Shown here piece by piece: positions 61,624 through 64,000 of a stretch of 64,000 nt of DNA. How positions within the stretch are numbered: the first letter of the stretch is position 1; every line of letters starts with the position of its first letter. The position numbers and the translations under genes were made by a program. Source of the DNA: Paralithodes platypus (Eukaryota > Arthropoda > Malacostraca > Decapoda > Lithodidae); contig CM064501.1 of assembly GCA_032716605.1 (NCBI GenBank), forward strand, positions 20,907,734-20,971,733. The letters are read 5' to 3'. Below the pieces are notes generated by a model. That model ran no database searches, had not been told where the DNA came from, and saw only the letters and a program-made list of their open reading frames with translations.

Positions 61624-62722
61624 TTTTTTTTTTTTTTTCTATGTGAATGAGGGAGACAAAAGGCATAACTGCCTTTAGCGAGTGCCTCCCCCAGATTTCA
61701 AAGAGTGACAAGGCCAAAATCAAGGGACGTTCGACCTAAAATACCTGGACACACGGAGTTTGAAGCAATTTAAGTCATAGGAAGAGGGAAAGACTGATTC
61801 TGGGAGAGAGTTCCAGAGCTCTGCAGTTGAATAGAAGAAAGTCTGAGAATAGCGTTTCACTCTAGGGTTGGAGAGTTGCAAAGAGTAGGGGTGGGATTGT
61901 GTTGCAAGCCGGGTACTACGTCCCCTACGTAGAGGAGGTGGTATACACTGGGAAAGCTCCGAGGAACACTGATTATTGTAGTAGTGATAGAATAGCGAGA
62001 GAGATGCAACATTGCGGCGAAGAGAGAGAGATTGCAGAGAGTTGGTGAGTGGACGGGAGTTAATGATACGAAAGGCTTTCCTTTCTACTTTATCTAGGAG
62101 TGCAGTGTGAGAGGATCCTCTCCACACATGTGAACAATACTCAATACAAGGACGCACTGTGCCCCTGTACAGAGCAAGAAGCTGCACAGGGGTAAAGAAC
62201 CCCTTGAGGCGGATGAGCACACCCAGCTTCTGTGAGGCTGCCTTAGCGAGACTGCTAATATGGTCTTTCCAAGTGAGCACAGAAGAAAAAGAGACACCAA
62301 GAACATTTAGAGAAGATGAAGGGTTGATTTTTGTATTATTGAAGAATAAGGTATAGTCGTCTTGAGGTTCCTGACGGGTAGTAAGATGGATAAATTGAGA
62401 TTTGGCAACATTAAAAGCAACAAGGTTTTCTCTACGGAATTGGAAATAGTAGCTAGATCAGCAGATGAGAATGTTATGGCTTCATTAGTTTACTTTTGAG
62501 GGACTGCTGGATGGGGCGTTCTGGAAAAGTAATTGAGTGGTGTAAGGTAGAGACGTCTGCATATGAATGGATGGGACTGGATGTACATTTGAGAAGATCA
62601 TTTATGAAAATTAGAAAGAGAATAGGTGATAGGACAGAACCCTGAGGAACACCGGAGTTGATAGGATGAGGAAATGAGCGATTGCCGTCCACAACTGCAG
62701 CTATGGAACGGCCGAAAAGGAA
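61624..62722 (-). mobile_element. Nested minus-strand copy of the same LINE family, 5' truncated
   Basis: Starts (3' end) with poly(A), seen as T at 61624-61638, and a 3' UTR. Frame 62280-61720 is the intact C-terminus (MLTWKDHISSLAKAASQKLG, LYRGTVRPCIEYCSHVW, RRNVASLSLFYHYY, ELWNSLPESVF). Frame 62800-62474 has the RT end: PHPINSGVPQGSVLSPILF and HSYADVSTLH, where the second catalytic Asp of YADD is Val. Its 5' end lies near 62722. No clear target duplication was found. Confidence 0.85.
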
Positions 62723-62723
62723 A

Positions 62724-63179
62724 TGTTCTGTACAGGGGCACAGTGCGTCCTTGTATTGAGTATTGTTCACATGTGTGGGGAGGATCCTCTCACACCGCAC
62801 TCCTAGACAAAGTAGAAAGGAAAGCCTTTAGTATCATTAACTCCCGACCACTCACCAACTCTTTGCAATCTCTCTCTCTTCGCCGCAATGTTGCATCTCT
62901 CTCGCTATTCTATCGCTACTACAATAATCAGTGTTCCTCGGAGCTTTCCCAGTGTATACCACCTCCTCTACGTAGGGTACGTAGTACTCGCCTTGCAACA
63001 CAATCCCACCCCTACTCTGTGCAACTCTCCAACCCAAGAGTGAAATGCTATTCTCAGACTTTCTTCTATTCAACTGCTGAGCTCTGGAACTCTCTCCAAG
63101 ATCCAGTCTTTCTCTCTTCCTATGACTTAAATTGCTTCAAACTCCGTGTGTCCAGGCATTTTAGCTCGAACGTCCCTTG
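62724..63179 (+). pseudogene. LINE ORF2 C-terminus, resumed after nested insertion
   Basis: Resumes at LYRGTVRPCIEYCSHVWGGS and continues HTALLDKVERKAFSIINSRP, SLRRNVASLSLFYRYYNN, PPLRRVRSTRLATQSHPYS, FYSTAELWNSLQDP, ending FSSNVP and stop at 63178-63180. No stop in this 3' segment. The upstream Met of the longer frame belongs to the nested copy and is not a real start. Confidence 0.85.
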
Positions 63180-63279
63180 ATTTTCGCTCTATCACTCTTT
63201 TCAACTCTGCGGGAGGCACTCGCTGCAGGCTGTTACGCCTTTTGTCTCCCTCATTCACATAGAAAAAAGAAAAAAAAAA

Positions 63280-63306
63280 ATATATATATATATGTATATA
63301 TATATA
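63280..63306. repeat. Short (TA)n at LINE/RTE junction
   Basis: TATATA repeats with one GTATA between the LINE A-tail and the TATC tail of the next element. Confidence 0.9.
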
Positions 63307-64000
63307 TCTATCTATTGCCTGACACCGTGATCCCCGAAGGGGTGGCCACGAACGAACCGCCCCCATGCACCTCTGTCCCCAGTCAGTCGACGCCCCTCCT
63401 CCCAACCAGCACCGCCTTCATCCATATACTTCCTCACTCCATCCTTCCACCTCTCTTTTGGTCTACCCTCCCTCTCTGTCCTTCCACATTGCTCTCGTAC
63501 ACCTTCTTATTCATTCTCTCGTTTCCATACGTTCCATATGGCCGAACCATCTCAAGGTGTTCCTTTTCACACTTTCCAGTACATCTACCTCCACACAACA
63601 CCTCCTTCTTATTTCCTCATTTGTCTGTCTATCCCTCCATGTAACTCCACACGCACTTCTCAAGTAGCTCATTTCCACCCCTCTCACTCTTCGTCTGAGT
63701 CTCTTCTCAAACGTCCATGCTTCGCTTCCGTAAGTCAGTGTCGGGATTACCACACTGTCATGCAAGGACTTCTTCACTTCCATACTGACCACCCTATTTT
63801 TTGTTACTGCCTTCAGCGTTCCTACAACCCTCTTACCCTGTTGCACCCTCTCCCGCACTTCTTCATCCATAGTCCCATCTTTACTCGACACACTGCCCAG
63901 ATACTTAAATGAGTTGACAATCTCCATAGCCTGACCATTCAACTTCTCCTCACACTCTGTGGCTTCACCCCTTTCGAAGACCATAACCTTGCTCTTCCCC
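63307..64000 (-). mobile_element. RTE-like LINE 3' part (copy 4), runs off the window
   Basis: Minus frame 63984-63511 reads MVFERGEATECE, YLGSVSSKDGTMDEEVRERV, KAVTKNRVVSMEVKKSL, TWRDRQTNEEIRRRC and RNTLRWFGHMERM. It shifts frame near 63515 and then gives the family C-terminus, stop 63314-63312, and tail complement TATCTATCTA. RT core lies beyond 64000. Same family as copies at 1-140, 23264-25088 and 39981-41070. Confidence 0.9.

Larger units (their letters stand above)
59043..63275 (+). mobile_element. CR1/Jockey-like LINE, nearly full ORF2, with nested inverted copy
   Basis: A plus-strand LINE with endonuclease (59262-60100), RT (60480-61320) and C-terminal region (61480-61623 and 62724-63179), ending in an A-rich tail near 63262-63278. 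It is interrupted at 61624-62722 by a minus-strand, 5'-truncated copy of the same family. The C-terminal frame stops at FFTPAQLL and resumes at YRGTVRPC after the insertion. The 9.1-9.7 kb fragment is a relative. No ORF1 was recognised. Confidence 0.85.

Overview
The window looks like intergenic DNA from a large, repeat-rich animal genome. I see no host gene, rRNA, tRNA or CRISPR array. The mix of families points to an arthropod, most likely a decapod crustacean: DIRS, Penelope-like elements (PLEs), RTE-like LINEs with ATAG tails, CR1/Jockey-like LINEs, a Gmr1-type gypsy, and (TA)n arrays broken by TACAGTA. That assignment is inference from family content and codon style, not from a marker gene. 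Nearly every coding stretch belongs to a transposable element, and most are broken by stops, frameshifts, deletions or nested insertions.

Layout. 1-140: 3' end of an RTE-like LINE inserted into a minus-strand Jockey-like LINE (140-2836; CCHC ORF1 plus endonuclease). 2837-3312: PLE piece with a GIY-YIG endonuclease. 3330-7313: DNA element with ~430-bp terminal inverted repeats around one long broken minus-strand gene of a family I cannot name. 7700-8200: foldback repeat sharing a module with 13.3-13.6 kb. 9090-9740: LINE 3' end with a poly(A) tail. 9.8-19.65 kb: two head-to-head DIRS-like elements, a decayed gag (minus) and a well-preserved gag + RT/RNase H (plus) whose 3' part is missing. 19.7-21.7 kb: a second gene, distantly similar to the 3.7-6.8 kb gene but with a Cys-rich tail. 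21.7-25.1 kb: LINE fragments.

26.5-38.8 kb is a nested unit. A gypsy LTR retrotransposon (27647-37056; two 1883-bp LTRs; 4-bp target duplication GGTA) sits inside the reverse transcriptase of a second Jockey-like copy. Its pol order is PR-INT-RT-RH, with integrase before RT, and its Gag has a SCAN-like region. Both fit the Gmr1 lineage. A third LTR copy lies at 43219-45075. 39.1-41.5 kb: a CR1/Jockey-like LINE split by an RTE-like insertion with a 9-10 bp target duplication. 41.7-42.35 kb: head-to-head PLE fragments.

47.6-58.8 kb is dominated by tandem repeats: (TA)n arrays, a 29-bp minisatellite (22 units), a 58-bp satellite (about 17 units), (AAT)n and GA-rich minisatellites. Between them lie an I-like LINE with RNase H, a CR1-like LINE end, and a PLE fragment followed by a hammerhead-like motif. 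59.0-63.3 kb: a CR1/Jockey-like LINE carrying an inverted nested insertion of its own family. The window ends in another RTE-like 3' end.

These genes do not form a pathway. The biology is serial transposition, nesting and tandem amplification. The least familiar item is the long-inverted-repeat element at 3330-7313 and its relative at 19.9-21.7 kb.
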